Assembly: GCA_963732155.1 (NCBI GenBank)
Contig: CAVSYB010000006.1
Span: forward strand, 372,001 to 436,000
Length of the DNA: 64,000 bases
Direction of reading: 5' to 3'
Source of the DNA: Roseiarcus sp963732155
GTDB lineage: Bacteria > Pseudomonadota > Alphaproteobacteria > Rhizobiales > Beijerinckiaceae
A program made the translations under genes and the position numbers. Position 1 is the first letter of the stretch. The number at the start of each line of letters is the position of its first letter. Below the pieces are notes generated by a model, which worked only from the letters and a program-made list of their open reading frames with translations, had not been told where the DNA came from and searched no databases. Of this stretch, positions 1 to 9,680 are shown one piece after another.

Positions 1-2
1 AC

Positions 3-164
3 GCCAGGATTACCGCGGACTACGACCCAAAGCCGTTTCGCTTGGGGAGAGATGAAGTGTTGGAACTGATTGCCCAGGCGCGCGAAGGCTCAGAACTCAT
101 GAACAAGCTACCCAATGATCAGGCCCGACGCCTCGCCGCGCATTTGATCGCCAGGCGACGCTGA
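3..164 (+). CDS. C-terminal end of a hypothetical protein (5' partial)
   Basis: An open frame runs in from the window edge and stops with TGA, giving the last 53 residues (ARITADYDPKPF... ending AHLIARRR). It is rich in charged residues and probably helical. Only the tail is visible and I do not recognise a family; the ADYDP segment faintly recalls HEPN-like small proteins, but this is a guess. It lies 44 bp upstream of pheT on the same strand, in the place where pheS usually sits in alphaproteobacteria. An internal ATG at about 111 would give too short a product, so the true start is outside the window. Confidence 0.45.
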   Translation, partial: ARITADYDPKPFRLGRDEVLELIAQAREGSELMNKLPNDQARRLAAHLIARRR

Positions 165-208
165 TCGTTTGAAAGGCCATCTGACATTTCTGCGTCGGGC
201 TTCAAACC

Positions 209-2620
209 ATGAAATTCACGCTTTCCTGGCTCAAGGACCATCTCGAAACGCCGGCTTCGCTCGGCGAAGTCGTCGAGACGCTGACGCGCATCGGCCTCGA
301 GGTCGAACGCGTCGAGAATCCCGCCGGCCGGCTCGAGGGATTCGTCGTCGCGCGGGTCATCGAGGCCAGCCCGCATCCCAACGCCGACCGCCTGCGGGTG
401 TGCCTCGTCGACGCCGGCGCCGGCGCGCCGGTGCAGGTCGTCTGCGGCGCGCCCAACGCCCGCGCCGGCATGCGCAGCGTGTTCTCGCCGGTCGGAACGT
501 TCATTCCCGGCAAGAACATCACGCTCGCCAAGGGCGTCATCCGCGGCGTCGAATCGAACGGCATGCTGTGCTCGCCGGCCGAGCTCGAACTGTCGCAGGA
601 TCACGACGGGATCATCGACCTGCCGGGCGATGCGCCGGTCGGCCAGTCCTACGCGATCTACGCCGGCCTCGACGATCCCGTCATCGAGATCAATCTGACG
701 CCGAACCGGCCCGACGCGACGGGCGTCTCGGGCGTTGCTCGCGATCTGGCGGCGGCCGGCCTCGGCCAACTCAGGACGAAGCCGCCCGCCGCCCTCCCCG
801 GCGCCTTCGACTCGCCGATCGAGGTGAGGCTCGAACTCGCCGCCGGCGACGCGCATCTGTGTCCGGCGTTCGCGCTGCGGCTGGTGCGCGGCGTCAGCAA
901 CGGCGCCTCGCCCGCGTGGATGCGGAGGCGCCTCGCCGCGATCGGCCTGAGGCCGATCAACGCGCTCGTCGACATCACCAACTACATCACCTTCGACCGC
1001 GGCCGCCCGCTGCATGTGTTCGACGCCGCCAAGGTCACGGGCGCGCTGCATGTGCGGCGCGCGCGGGCCGGCGAAAGCCTGCTCGCGCTCGACGGCAAGA
1101 CCTATGCGCTCGACGAGACCATCGTCGTGATCGCCGACGACGCCGGCGTCGAATCGATCGCCGGCGTGATCGGCGGCGAACATTCCGGCTGCGACGAGAC
1201 GACGCGCGACGTATTGATCGAGAGCGCCCTGTGGGACCCGCTGAACATCGCGCAGACCGGCCGCAAGCTCGGCGTTTCGACCGATGCGCGCTATCGCTTC
1301 GAACGCGGCGTCGATCCGGCCTTTTGCGCGCCCGGAGCCGAGCTGGCGACGCGCATGACGCTCGATCTGTGCGGCGGCGAAGCCTCCCACCTGATCGTCG
1401 TCGGGCCGCCGCCGCAGCCGCCGCGCGCCATTGCCTTTGCCTTCGGCGAAGTGGCGCGCCTCACCGGCTTTGAAATCGACAGGAGCGAGGGCGAGGCGAT
1501 CCTGCGCAAGCTCGGCTTCGTCGTCGGGGGCGACGAGGTCGTCGCGCCGTCCTGGCGCCCCGACATCGAGGGCAAGGCCGACGTCGTCGAGCAGATCGTG
1601 CGCATCGCCGGTCTCGACCGCGTGCCGACGCGCCCGCTGCCCCGCCTTGCGCCCGGCGTGCCGGCGCCCGTGCTGACGCTGCTGCAAAAGCGCACCCGCC
1701 TCGCCAAGCGAACGCTGGGCGCGCTGGGCTTGCGCGAGGCGGTGACGTGGTCGTTCATTTCCCGGCCCAAGGCGACGCTGTTCGGCGGCGGCGGCCCCGC
1801 GCTGGCGCTCGCCAATCCGATCGCCGCCGATCTTTCCGACATGCGCCCGAGCCTGATTCCCGGTCTGGTCGCGGCGGCCGAGCGCAACGCCCGGCGCGGC
1901 CAGCGCGACGTCGGCCTGTTCGAAGTCGGTCAGATTTTCCTCGGCGACGGCGAGAACGACCAGCGCGTCGCCGCCGCCTCGCTGCGGCGCGGCCAGGCCC
2001 GAGCGCAAGGCGCGGGCCGCCATTGGGCGGGCGGCGCGGGCGCGGTCGACGTCTTCGACGCCAAGAGCGACGCGTTGGCGCTGCTGGCGGCGCTCGGCGT
2101 CCCCTCCGGCGCCGTGCAGGTCGCGCCGGGCGGCCCCGGCTTCCTGCATCCGGGGCGCTGCGCGACGCTGCAGTTCGGGCCGCGCAACGTCATCGGCTGG
2201 TTCGGCGAGCTGCACCCCGCGGCGGCCGAGGCGCTCGACGCCGAAGGGCCGCTCGCCGCCTTCGAGATCATCCTCGATTCGATCCCCGCGCCGAAGCCGC
2301 GCGCGACGCGCGCCAAGGCCAGGCTCGAGCGGACCGAGCTGATGCCGGTCGAACGCGACCTCGCCTTCGTCGCGGCGAGCGAGGTTCGCGCCGCCGACAT
2401 CGTCAAGGCCGCGCTGTCGGCCGACCGCGGTCTGATCGCCGCCGCGCAGGTGTTCGACGTCTATGAGGGACAGGGCGTGCCGAGCGGCCACAAATCCGTC
2501 GCGATTGCGGTGACATTGCAGCCGCGCGAGCGCAGTCTGACGGATGCGGAGATCGATTCGATCGTGAACAGGATTGTCGCCGAAGTGGCGCGCAAGACTG
2601 GCGCCGCTCTGCGGGGTTAG
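209..2620 (+). CDS. pheT: Phenylalanine--tRNA ligase beta subunit
   Basis: The 803-residue product is the beta subunit of the cytoplasmic (alpha-beta)2 phenylalanyl-tRNA synthetase, which charges tRNA-Phe. The start MKFTLSWLKDHL is the canonical N-terminus of the family. Domains in order are an EMAP/OB tRNA-binding domain (about 39-150, with VQVVCGAPN), the B3/B4 domain (about 215-390, holding the editing site), B5 (about 400-475), the catalytic-like core, and a C-terminal FDX-ACB anticodon-binding domain (about 708-802, beginning near the RTELMPVERDLAF segment). Length is normal for the family. The next gene starts 2 bp after the stop, so the two are probably co-transcribed. The catalytic alpha subunit gene pheS is not adjacent in the visible sequence. 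A very long antisense frame covers the gene but is a GC-driven shadow. Confidence 0.97.
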   Translation: MKFTLSWLKDHLETPASLGEVVETLTRIGLEVERVENPAGRLEGFVVARVIEASPHPNADRLRVCLVDAGAGAPVQVVCGAPNARAGMRSVFSPVGTFIPGKNITLAKGVIRGVESNGMLCSPAELELSQDHDGIIDLPGDAPVGQSYAIYAGLDDPVIEINLTPNRPDATGVSGVARDLAAAGLGQLRTKPPAALPGAFDSPIEVRLELAAGDAHLCPAFALRLVRGVSNGASPAWMRRRLAAIGLRPINALVDITNYITFDRGRPLHVFDAAKVTGALHVRRARAGESLLALDGKTYALDETIVVIADDAGVESIAGVIGGEHSGCDETTRDVLIESALWDPLNIAQTGRKLGVSTDARYRFERGVDPAFCAPGAELATRMTLDLCGGEASHLIVVGPPPQPPRAIAFAFGEVARLTGFEIDRSEGEAILRKLGFVVGGDEVVAPSWRPDIEGKADVVEQIVRIAGLDRVPTRPLPRLAPGVPAPVLTLLQKRTRLAKRTLGALGLREAVTWSFISRPKATLFGGGGPALALANPIAADLSDMRPSLIPGLVAAAERNARRGQRDVGLFEVGQIFLGDGENDQRVAAASLRRGQARAQGAGRHWAGGAGAVDVFDAKSDALALLAALGVPSGAVQVAPGGPGFLHPGRCATLQFGPRNVIGWFGELHPAAAEALDAEGPLAAFEIILDSIPAPKPRATRAKARLERTELMPVERDLAFVAASEVRAADIVKAALSADRGLIAAAQVFDVYEGQGVPSGHKSVAIAVTLQPRERSLTDAEIDSIVNRIVAEVARKTGAALRG

Positions 2621-2622
2621 GG

Positions 2623-2985
2623 ATGGCGCGACGAGCGGCCGGCGCCGCATATCCCGGGCGAAAGCTCGCCTTCGCCGGTCTGGTCGCGCTGATCGCCGCG
2701 CCGGCCGGCGCGCAGGACTATTCGGCCTGCGCCAAGATCGAAAACCCGTTCGCCTATAACCAGTGTCTCGCCAATCACGGGCCCCCCGCGCATGCGACCG
2801 TGGCGATCGCGCCGCCGGCCGACGCGGACCAGGGGGCGGCGGCCTGGCGGCGTCCGGCAAGCCAAAGCCGCGCCGGCGGAACGATGCCGTTTTCGCGCCG
2901 GCGCAACGGACGGATGACCGCCGAATTCACAGTTGTCGACAAGCCCGGACCGGTCGGCTCCCCACGGCGGGGTCAGACGCCGTAA
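2623..2985 (+). CDS. Small secreted hypothetical protein downstream of pheT
   Basis: The 120-residue protein starts 2 bp after the pheT stop. It has a basic N-terminus and a hydrophobic segment (LAFAGLVALIAAPAGAQ) that looks like a signal peptide with an AGA-Q cleavage site. The mature part contains two cysteines (SACAKIENPFAYNQCLANHGP), suggesting one disulfide in the periplasm, then a low-complexity basic tail with RRRNGRM. I recall similar small proteins after pheT in other Hyphomicrobiales, but the function is unknown. The C-terminal third is disordered and Gly/Pro/Arg-rich. Confidence 0.7.
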   Translation: MARRAAGAAYPGRKLAFAGLVALIAAPAGAQDYSACAKIENPFAYNQCLANHGPPAHATVAIAPPADADQGAAAWRRPASQSRAGGTMPFSRRRNGRMTAEFTVVDKPGPVGSPRRGQTP

Positions 2986-3047
2986 TCGCCTTTTTTTCGC
3001 CAGATGCGGCCGCTCCGCTCCGCGCGGCGAGAAAAGCGGTCAGGGGA

Positions 3048-3125
3048 GCATAATTACGTTGCCTATTTGTTATATAAAATAAATTATAGCTGCGATTCGT
3101 ATTATATGCTATCCGCCTCCGCGAA
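3048..3125 (+). promoter_or_regulatory. AT-rich promoter/operator region of the sulfur-assimilation operon
   Basis: A stretch of about 75 bp is strikingly AT-rich within otherwise very GC-rich DNA and lies between pheT/ORF120 and the first cys gene. It contains TATAAAATAAATTATA (TATAA/TTATA inverted arms, 6-nt spacer) and a nearby TATTATATG. The position, about 130 bp before the DUF2849 start, suits the operon promoter with a regulator site. Which regulator binds (CysB-like LysR or Rrf2-type) cannot be told from sequence alone. Confidence 0.4.
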
Positions 3126-3253
3126 AAGGATAATCTTGCGTTCTCAGTCGGTCGAACGGCCGCGACGGCTCGACCGCCCCTCTTGAATGGCCGCCGCCGC
3201 GCTGCATGTCTATGGGGCGGCGAATGTTTCCGGGCGCCGGGACGAAATTGACC

Positions 3254-3572
3254 ATGAGCGACATCGTCACCGCCAATCGCCTGATCGACGGCGTTGTGTT
3301 GTTTCAGGATTCGGCCGGCGGCTGGGTCGAGGATTTCGCGCGCGCGGCGATCTTTGCCGACGCGGCGGCGACGCAGGCGGCGCTCGCCCTGGCCAAGCGG
3401 GACGAGGCGCGCGATCTCGTCGTCGAGCCCTACGCGGTGATCGTCGAATTGCGCAACGGCCATTATGCGCCCAAGGCGTTGCGCGAACTGATCCGCGCGA
3501 GCGGCCCGACCATTCGCCCGGACCTTGGCAAGCAGGCGCAGGGCCAGTCGCCCGTCCTCCTGGAGAAGCCCC

Positions 3573-3586
<14 letters not shown>
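3254..3586 (+). CDS. DUF2849 family protein, first gene of the sulfur-assimilation operon
   Basis: The 110-residue protein begins MSDIVTANRLIDGVVLFQD and belongs to DUF2849, a small alphaproteobacterial family almost always encoded just before the sulfite/nitrite reductase gene. No catalytic motif is visible. The ATG at 3254 is chosen because the conserved N-terminus begins there; a longer frame from 3206 adds 16 unconserved residues. The 3' end overlaps the start of the reductase (ATG at 3573), so translation is probably coupled. The likely role is accessory to the reductase, inferred only from context. Confidence 0.85.
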
Positions 3587-5247
<1,661 letters not shown>

Positions 5248-5249
5248 AA

Positions 5250-5984
5250 ATGAGCGCGCACGACATCAAACTGTTCGGCGACCAGATCGCCGCCTCGCGG
5301 CTGGAGGACCGCTTCGCGCGGGTCAAGGCCGGCTCGCTGCTGCGCCTGGCGATCGAAGACCTCTATCCCGGCCGCATCGCGCTGGTCTCCAGCTTCGGCG
5401 CCGAATCGGCGGTGCTGTTGCACATGGTCGCGCAGATCGACGCGATGACGCCGGTGGTGTTCGTCGACACCGGGCAATTGTTCCCGGAGACGCTTCGCTA
5501 TCGCGACGAACTGGTTGCGCGGCTCGGCCTCGGCAAGGTCATCGTCGCCGAGCCCGACGCCGCAACGCTCGCCGCCGAGGACCCCGAGAAATTCCTGTTC
5601 GCCGGCGATCCCGATCGCTGCTGCGACATCCGCAAGGTGCTGCCGCTCGGCAGGGCGCTGGAGCCCTTTGACGCGTGGATCACCGGGCGCAAGAGCTTCC
5701 AGAGTGCGACGCGCGCCGCCGTGCCGCTGTTCGAGGCCGAGGGCGAGCGCGTCAAGATCAATCCGCTGGTCGGCTGGAGCGCCGGCGACGTGCTCGCCTA
5801 TATCGCCAGGGCCGGCCTGCCCGCGCACCCGCTGGTCGCCAAAGGCTTTCCCTCGATCGGCTGCCTGCCCTGCACCAGCGCCGTGCAGCCCGGCGAGGAC
5901 GCGCGCGCCGGCCGTTGGCGCGGCCGCGGCAAGACCGAATGCGGCATCCATCTCGGCGCGCTCACCGCGGGAGCGGGCATCTGA
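5250..5984 (+). CDS. cysH: Phosphoadenylyl/adenylyl-sulfate reductase (thioredoxin)
   Basis: The 244-residue enzyme reduces activated sulfate (APS or PAPS) to sulfite using thioredoxin, the step before CysI. The PP-loop is SSFGAES (47-53). A cysteine pair at 124-125 and a second pair at 205/208 (GCLPC) form the [4Fe-4S] ligand set that typifies APS-type plant/bacterial enzymes. The catalytic cysteine lies in KTECGIH (231). The four cluster cysteines favour APS over PAPS as substrate. It starts 2 bp after the reductase stop and its TGA overlaps the ATG of the next gene, so this is one operon. Confidence 0.95.
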   Translation: MSAHDIKLFGDQIAASRLEDRFARVKAGSLLRLAIEDLYPGRIALVSSFGAESAVLLHMVAQIDAMTPVVFVDTGQLFPETLRYRDELVARLGLGKVIVAEPDAATLAAEDPEKFLFAGDPDRCCDIRKVLPLGRALEPFDAWITGRKSFQSATRAAVPLFEAEGERVKINPLVGWSAGDVLAYIARAGLPAHPLVAKGFPSIGCLPCTSAVQPGEDARAGRWRGRGKTECGIHLGALTAGAGI

Positions 5985-6496
5985 TGGCGCTGTGGCGCAA
6001 GGAGGGCTTTGCCGAAGACGTCTGGGTGAAGCTCGCCGACGCGGACGCGCCGCCCGCCGTCGGCGCGATCGTCGTCTCCGCGCCGCGCTGGCGCGCCGAG
6101 CGCGAAGCGCTGGAGCAGCGCGCCGACCCCGTCGGCGTCTCGATCGCCGCCGGCAAGGAGGCGATCGGGCAACTGGCCGAAGCGGCGGACCGCCCGCTGG
6201 TCGTGCTTGTCTTCGACAAATTCGCCGACGGGCGCGCCTTCTCCTACGCCGAATTGTTGCGCGAACGCTTCGGCTTCAAGGGCGAACTGCGCGCCGGCGG
6301 CGACGTGCTGCTCGACGAAATCCCGCTGATGCTGCGCTGCGGCTTCACCTCGTTCGAGATCGCCAACGAGCCGACCTTGCGCGCGCTGCGCCGCGGCCCC
6401 CTGCCCGCCGCCTCGCTGTTCTACCAGCCCAGCCTCGCCCCGCACGAAGCCCCGGCGGGCTCGCGGCCGTGGCTGCGGCGGCGGGTGGAGGCGTAG
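5984..6496 (+). CDS. DUF934 family protein of the sulfur-assimilation operon
   Basis: The 170-residue protein starts at the ATG that overlaps the cysH stop (TGATG), indicating translational coupling. It belongs to DUF934, a family of unknown biochemistry regularly found next to CysI/CysH in proteobacteria. Recognisable parts are the LVLVFDKFADGRAFSYAELL segment and the FTSFEIANEP segment near the C-terminus. No cofactor motif is seen. It is the last gene of the operon; no hairpin terminator is obvious in the 110 bp before parD. Confidence 0.9.
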   Translation: MALWRKEGFAEDVWVKLADADAPPAVGAIVVSAPRWRAEREALEQRADPVGVSIAAGKEAIGQLAEAADRPLVVLVFDKFADGRAFSYAELLRERFGFKGELRAGGDVLLDEIPLMLRCGFTSFEIANEPTLRALRRGPLPAASLFYQPSLAPHEAPAGSRPWLRRRVEA

Positions 6497-6606
6497 GAGG
6501 CGATCGCTGCATCAGCATCCCTTTTTCGCCGCCCGATTCTGATCGACCGACCGACTTCCGCATTTGTGCGCGACGCCAGATTTTGGTATCCGCTAAAGCG
6601 GAGGGA

Positions 6607-6861
6607 ATGACGATGCGCAAGAGCGCGTCCTTCATCCTCGGCGACCATTTCAGCGCCTTCATCGAAGCTCAAATCGCGCGCGGCCGCTACGGCGATGCGA
6701 GCGATGTCGTGCGCGCCGGGCTGCGATTGCTCGAAGAGCAGGAAGCGCGACTCGAGGCGTTGCGCGCCGCGCTTGTCGAGGGCGAGAACAGCGGCCCGTC
6801 CACGCCTTTCGATTTTGAGGCGTTCATCGAGCGCAAGCGCGCCGAACCGCCGGAGGCATGA
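6607..6861 (+). CDS. parD: Type II antitoxin, ParD family (orphan)
   Basis: The 84-residue protein has the ribbon-helix-helix N-terminus of ParD (ASFILGDHFSAFIEAQIARG, then YGDASDVVRAGLRLLEEQE) and an acidic/disordered tail ending FEAFIERKRAEPPEA that would wrap around a toxin. ParD normally precedes or overlaps parE. Here no ParE frame follows: the next 370 bp hold a palindromic repeat and a copy of the rmuC tail. It is therefore an orphan antitoxin, or its toxin was lost in the rearrangement. The start could also be the ATG two codons later. Confidence 0.85.
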   Translation: MTMRKSASFILGDHFSAFIEAQIARGRYGDASDVVRAGLRLLEEQEARLEALRAALVEGENSGPSTPFDFEAFIERKRAEPPEA

Positions 6862-6883
6862 GGCGCCGCCTTCGCCGCGCCCC

Positions 6884-6990
6884 GTCTTGGCCGGGCTTGT
6901 CCCGGCCATCCACGCGAACGCTGCGATTTCGGAAAGAAGCTGTGATCGCCGGAGCAAGACGCAGATGGCCGGGACAAGCCCGGCCATGAC
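6884..6990. repeat. Palindromic intergenic repeat, copy 1
   Basis: The element has two outward palindromes, GGCCGGGCTTGTCCCGGCC (6889-6907) and its complement-like partner GGCCGGGACAAGCCCGGCC (6966-6984), around a variable middle. A second copy lies at 7578-7686. The ends read ..CATCCACGCG and CCATGACG in both copies. It resembles the REP-like elements scattered through Hyphomicrobiales genomes. Confidence 0.8.
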
Positions 6991-7024
6991 GTGAGAGGTC
7001 GCAAACGCCTTGCTTCCTCGCCCC

Positions 7025-7205
7025 CTACTCCCCTCCCTCTCGCCAGCCGCAGATGCGGCGGCGCCTCGATCCTGGCCGGCGCTTCGCCCTGCGAAAACTC
7101 CATCGTGTCGATGCGCTCGCCGCATCGCACGATTTTTTCGGACGAGGCGACGATCCCGCCGACTATCCTCCTGCCCTTGACGGAAATGTTTGTCGAGCCC
7201 GGCGG
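7025..7205 (-). pseudogene. Duplicated fragment of the rmuC 3' end
   Basis: This segment matches the last ~180 bp of the intact rmuC at 7715-7900, including the stop codon complement and the region coding GERIDTMEF and EAPPHLRLARG. It has substitutions and frameshifts. Similarity fades beyond about 7200. With the palindromic repeat copies it forms a tandem tail-plus-repeat duplication around a BrnA-like gene. No start or intact frame exists, so it is a non-functional remnant. Confidence 0.8.
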
Positions 7206-7229
7206 CGGCGCACCTCCGGTCGCAAGAAA

Positions 7230-7562
7230 TCACCCTCTATCCCGATGGAGAATCTGGTCGACATAGGAGCGCAAAACGGCGTTGATCTTGGTCTGGTAGC
7301 CGGGTCCGTCGCGCCGGAAAAACTCCAGCACGTCACGGTCGACGCGCATATTGAGGACGGCCTTCGCTCGCGGCATGTCGACGGAGGCTTTCGCCCAATC
7401 GACGGTCATACCCGCTTCGTCGGGATCGGCGGCGATCGCCGCCTCGATTTCCGCGTCCGTCATGGCGGCTGCGCGCACCCAGTCGCTCTGGCTCTCCCCG
7501 CGCTCGCGCATGGCCTGCAACTCCTCAGCCGAATATCTGACGATGCGCTCTTTCTTCGCCAT
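7230..7562 (-). CDS. brnA: BrnA family antitoxin (orphan)
   Basis: The 110-residue protein begins MAKKERIVRYSAEELQAM and ends with a BrnA-type ribbon-helix-helix (KAVLNMRVDRDVLEFFRRDGPGYQ, then INAVLRSYVDQ). BrnA is normally the DNA-binding antitoxin and autoregulator paired with the RNase toxin BrnT, which is encoded directly upstream. No BrnT frame is found on either side. An AGGATGAG element precedes the ATG. It sits between the duplicated rmuC tail and the second palindromic repeat, so it probably arrived or became isolated during that rearrangement. Confidence 0.8.
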   Translation of the reverse strand: MAKKERIVRYSAEELQAMRERGESQSDWVRAAAMTDAEIEAAIAADPDEAGMTVDWAKASVDMPRAKAVLNMRVDRDVLEFFRRDGPGYQTKINAVLRSYVDQILHRDRG

Positions 7563-7577
7563 GTCTCATCCTGTACG

Positions 7578-7686
7578 CGTCTTGGCCGGGCTTGTCCCGG
7601 CCATCCACGCGGCTGGGTTACAGACGACCTTCGAGGTTGGCGCGGGCGGCTCGGCATGGGTGGCCCGGACAAGCCCGGCCATGACG
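7578..7686. repeat. Palindromic intergenic repeat, copy 2
   Basis: Second copy of the element at 6884-6990. Left palindrome GGCCGGGCTTGTCCCGGCC lies near 7583-7602 and the right half GGCCCGGACAAGCCCGGCC near 7662-7680, followed by ATGACG. It separates rmuC from the BrnA-like gene. Confidence 0.8.
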
Positions 7687-7714
7687 TTGGAGCTCAATCT
7701 CTCATTCGTTTGAA

Positions 7715-8899
7715 CTACTCCCCGCCCCTCGCCAGCCGCAGATGCGGCGGCGCTTCGATCTTCGCCGGGGGCTCGGCTGGCGCGAACTCCATCGTGTCGA
7801 TGCGCTCGCCGCGTTTGACGATCTTTTCCGAGGAGGCGACGATCTGGCCGACGTCGTCCTGCGCCTGGCGGAAATGCTGGTCGAGCTTGCCGGTGCGCTC
7901 GGCGAGGCGGCGCACGTCTTCGAGCAGTTTGCCGACCTCGGCCTGGATCACATGCGCCTGATCGCGCATGCGCGCGTCGCGCGCCAGCGTCTGCAACATC
8001 TGGATCGCCATCATCAGCAGCGACGGCGAGACGATGACGATGCGGCTGCGATGCGCCTTCAGCGCGACGTCGTCGAAATGCTCGACGAGGTCGGAATAGA
8101 TCGATTCGGAAGGCACGAACATCAAAGCGATGTCCTGCGTCTCGCCGGCGAGCAGATAGCGGTCGGCGATGTCCTTGACGTGCTTGCCGACGTCGGCGCG
8201 CACGCGCGCCAGCGCGACTTTACGCGCCTCGTCGCTGCGCGCGTCGCGGAACAGGCTGAACGCTTCGAGCGGAAACTTCGCGTCGACCGCCAGCGGCCGC
8301 GCATCGCCGGGCAGCCAGATCACGCAATCGGGCCGCGATTTGTTGGGAAGCGTGAACTGGAAGTCATAGGCGCCCGACGGCAGGCCGTCGCGCACGATCG
8401 CCTCCATGCGGCCCTGCCCGAAGGCGCCGCGCGCCTGCTTGTTGGCGAGAATGTCCTTCAGCGAAACCACTTCCTGGGTGAGGCTGGTGAGGCGCCCCTG
8501 CGCCGCGTCGATCACCGCGAGGCGTTCGTTGAGCTTGTTGAGGTTGGCGCCTGTCGTCTGCGCCGCCGATTCGATCCCCGCGCCGACCCGCGCGCTGACA
8601 TTGTCGAGCCGCTCGGCCATCACCCGCGCCAGCTCCGCCTGACGCGCGCCGAGCGCCTCCGCCATGCTCTGCAGGCGCCCGTTGAGCTCGGCGCCGGAGC
8701 GCGCGAGTTCGCCCATGCGTTGCTCGAGCTCGCGCTGGCGCAACGCGGAGGCTTCCGCCTCGCGACGGCGAAAGCCGCGCGCCCGCGCCAGGCCGACGAC
8801 GAGGGCGAGCAGCAGCAGCGCGATCAGCCCGGCGGCGGCTTCGAGCGCCTGGCCGAACGAGAGGGGATACGAGCCGACGAGGATGAAGGTCTGGTTCAT
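7715..8899 (-). CDS. rmuC: DNA recombination protein RmuC homolog
   Basis: The 394-residue protein has an N-terminal membrane anchor (EAAAGLIALLLLALVVGLA, about 22-40), a long coiled-coil (about 45-150, with LEQRMGELARSGAELNG and similar heptads), and a C-terminal RmuC nuclease-like domain (about 165-350, including LPNKSRPDCVIWLP, PLAVDAKFPLEAF and ALMFVPSESIYSDL). In E. coli RmuC limits rearrangements at short inverted repeats. Length is typical. It is encoded opposite to def. The last ~60 codons are duplicated downstream at 7025-7205. Confidence 0.93.
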   Translation of the reverse strand: MNQTFILVGSYPLSFGQALEAAAGLIALLLLALVVGLARARGFRRREAEASALRQRELEQRMGELARSGAELNGRLQSMAEALGARQAELARVMAERLDNVSARVGAGIESAAQTTGANLNKLNERLAVIDAAQGRLTSLTQEVVSLKDILANKQARGAFGQGRMEAIVRDGLPSGAYDFQFTLPNKSRPDCVIWLPGDARPLAVDAKFPLEAFSLFRDARSDEARKVALARVRADVGKHVKDIADRYLLAGETQDIALMFVPSESIYSDLVEHFDDVALKAHRSRIVIVSPSLLMMAIQMLQTLARDARMRDQAHVIQAEVGKLLEDVRRLAERTGKLDQHFRQAQDDVGQIVASSEKIVKRGERIDTMEFAPAEPPAKIEAPPHLRLARGGE

Positions 8900-9016
8900 G
8901 GCGCCAGATATAGCCGATTCTGCGATCCAGCGCGAACGAACGACGAACAGGTTTGACCGCGCGCGCGGGCGCCGTTATCTGACGCGTCTGCGCTTCGCCC
9001 AGCCTCCCTGAGCCTC

Positions 9017-9541
9017 ATGGCCATTCGCCCCATCCTGATCCTGCCCGACCCTCGCCTGCGCCTCGTCTGCGCGCCCGTCGCCGCGGTCGACGACGAAACG
9101 CGCAAGCTGATGGACGACATGATCGAGACGATGCACGACGCCCCCGGCATCGGCCTCGCGGCCAGCCAGATCGGCGTGCTCGCGCGGGTGGTGGTGATCG
9201 ACGTCGCCAAGAAGGACGAGCCGCCGGCCCCGCGGTTCTTCGCCAACCCGGAGATCGTGTGGTCGTCGGAGGAAAAATCGGTCTACGAGGAGGGCTGCCT
9301 GTCGATCCCGGAATATTACGAGGAGGTCGAGCGGCCGGCGAGCGCGCGCGTGCGCTTCCTCGACCGCGACGGGGCGGTGCGCGAGATCCTCGCCGAAGGC
9401 CTGCTGTCGACCGCGCTCCAGCACGAAATCGACCACCTCGACGGGGTGCTGTTCATCGACCATATCTCCAAGCTGAAGCGCGACCGGGTGACCAAGAAAT
9501 TCATCAAGCAGGCCAAGATGCGGGAGAGCGAAAAGGCCTGA
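9017..9541 (+). CDS. def: Peptide deformylase
   Basis: The 174-residue metalloenzyme removes the formyl group from nascent N-terminal Met in the cytoplasm. All three family motifs are present: GIGLAASQIG (44-53), EEGCLSI with metal ligand Cys94, and HEIDH with ligands His136 and His140 and catalytic Glu137. Length and start (MAIRPILILPDPRLR) are typical. It is divergent from rmuC with a short promoter gap. fmt, its frequent neighbour, is not next to it here; an amidotransferase follows. Confidence 0.97.
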   Translation: MAIRPILILPDPRLRLVCAPVAAVDDETRKLMDDMIETMHDAPGIGLAASQIGVLARVVVIDVAKKDEPPAPRFFANPEIVWSSEEKSVYEEGCLSIPEYYEEVERPASARVRFLDRDGAVREILAEGLLSTALQHEIDHLDGVLFIDHISKLKRDRVTKKFIKQAKMRESEKA

Positions 9542-9680
9542 GGCAACGAAATCGCGGACCGTAAACGCCGATCGAAGCCGCCTTACCCCTCGTTAACCAC
9601 ACCGGCATAAACTTTGCTTTAAAATGTCTCGACGCGGCGAGGCGCTCTATGTCAGTTTTGCGAAGGTTCGGAGAAGCGTC

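Noticed and set aside
119..2860. 913-residue open frame on the minus strand across pheT
   Set aside because: Arginine-rich, no family resemblance; it is antisense to a well-conserved gene and results from high GC.
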